DNA of 43,777 nucleotides, taken from positions 1 through 43,777 of the forward strand of contig JAQUKH010000024.1 in assembly GCA_028719205.1 (NCBI GenBank), written 5' to 3'. A program made the position numbers and the translations under genes. Below, one piece after another: positions 43,644 to 43,777 of this stretch (the first letter of the stretch is position 1; each line of letters opens with the position of its first letter). The stretch is from a bacterium (lineage in GTDB: Bacteria > JACRDZ01 > JAQUKH01). The notes beneath the pieces were generated by a model. The model ran no database searches and had not been told where the DNA came from. It worked only from the letters and a program-made list of their open reading frames with translations.

Positions 43644-43777
43644 TTATATATTTAAAATATTTATAATAATATTTATATCGTTTTTTGTAATATTTGAGGT
43701 TAGGGAAATTCTTAACCTGCTTTGACCATTTGGAACAGTGGGCGGCCTGATCCCGGGAATGAATATATTTTTTTCAA
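43644..43777 (-). CDS. bioF: 8-Amino-7-oxononanoate synthase, C-terminal fragment (5' end outside window)
   Basis: The minus strand from the window edge to TAA at 43644 encodes 43 residues, including GIRPPTVPNGQSRLRISLTS and a final helical NDINIIINIL. The IRPPTVP-x-G-x-[SA]RLRI segment is the C-terminal hallmark of BioF, the pyridoxal-phosphate enzyme that joins alanine and pimeloyl thioester in biotin synthesis. Related alpha-oxoamine synthases (Kbl) lack the RPPTVP pattern. The catalytic lysine lies outside the window. Confidence 0.82.
   Translation of the reverse strand, partial: EKNIFIPGIRPPTVPNGQSRLRISLTSNITKNDINIIINILNI

Overview
The window reads as a chromosomal segment of an uncultured, diderm (Gram-negative-type), low-GC bacterium. 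Evidence for an outer membrane comes from several signal-peptide beta-barrel proteins, lipoproteins, a BcsS-like protein and a PEP-CTERM protein. Consensus sigma-70 promoters are visible. A pgk-tpi gene fusion, cohesin/dockerin modules, PKD and LVIVD repeats and a PEP-CTERM tail together suggest a candidate-phylum lineage (Omnitrophica/Desantisbacteria/Firestonebacteria-like). That placement is inference only. There are no rRNA or tRNA genes, IS elements or CRISPR arrays that I can see, and no gene-free stretch exceeds about 260 bases.

Layout. 1-3.4 kb: the end of mutS, an outer-membrane protein, a CBS-domain protein, a metallo-beta-lactamase-fold hydrolase, mscL and a DUF481 barrel. 3.6-6.4 kb: uvrA. 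6.45-10.6 kb: a secreted subtilase with a C-terminal dockerin, followed 12 bases later by a lipoprotein-like cohesin gene. 10.7-13.6 kb: an M16 peptidase and HU, convergent, sharing a bidirectional terminator. 13.8-24.9 kb: a branched-chain amino acid and phospholipid block (ilvD, ilvN, ilvB, ilvC, psd, pssA, leuA, leuC, leuD), with a second cohesin lipoprotein between ilvD and ilvN and a 51-residue charged protein between leuA and leuC. 24.9-28.3 kb: a 2-hydroxyacyl-CoA dehydratase-family protein, a membrane methyltransferase, a small barrel, and DUF1328, holin-like and DUF883 membrane proteins. 28.5-31.9 kb: a minus-strand exopolysaccharide operon (PEP-CTERM protein, BcsA-like synthase with PilZ, BcsS-like protein). 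32-35.4 kb: gap, pgk-tpi fusion, secG. 35.4-42.8 kb: a peptide-type ABC importer whose binding-protein and permease genes are separated by a giant dockerin/LVIVD protein. 42.9-43.8 kb: a sigma factor and the 3' end of bioF.

The most interesting content is a dispersed cohesin-dockerin system. Two secreted dockerin proteins (a protease and a repeat-rich scaffold-like protein) and two cohesin proteins with lipoprotein-type N-termini lie within 34 kb. In cellulosomes such modules dock enzymes on scaffolds. Here the likely outcome is a protease and a beta-propeller protein docked onto membrane-anchored cohesins. Both dockerin proteins also share an unusual architecture: an LVIVD propeller (7 repeats in one, exactly 14 in the other) appears to be inserted inside a split IPT/TIG domain.
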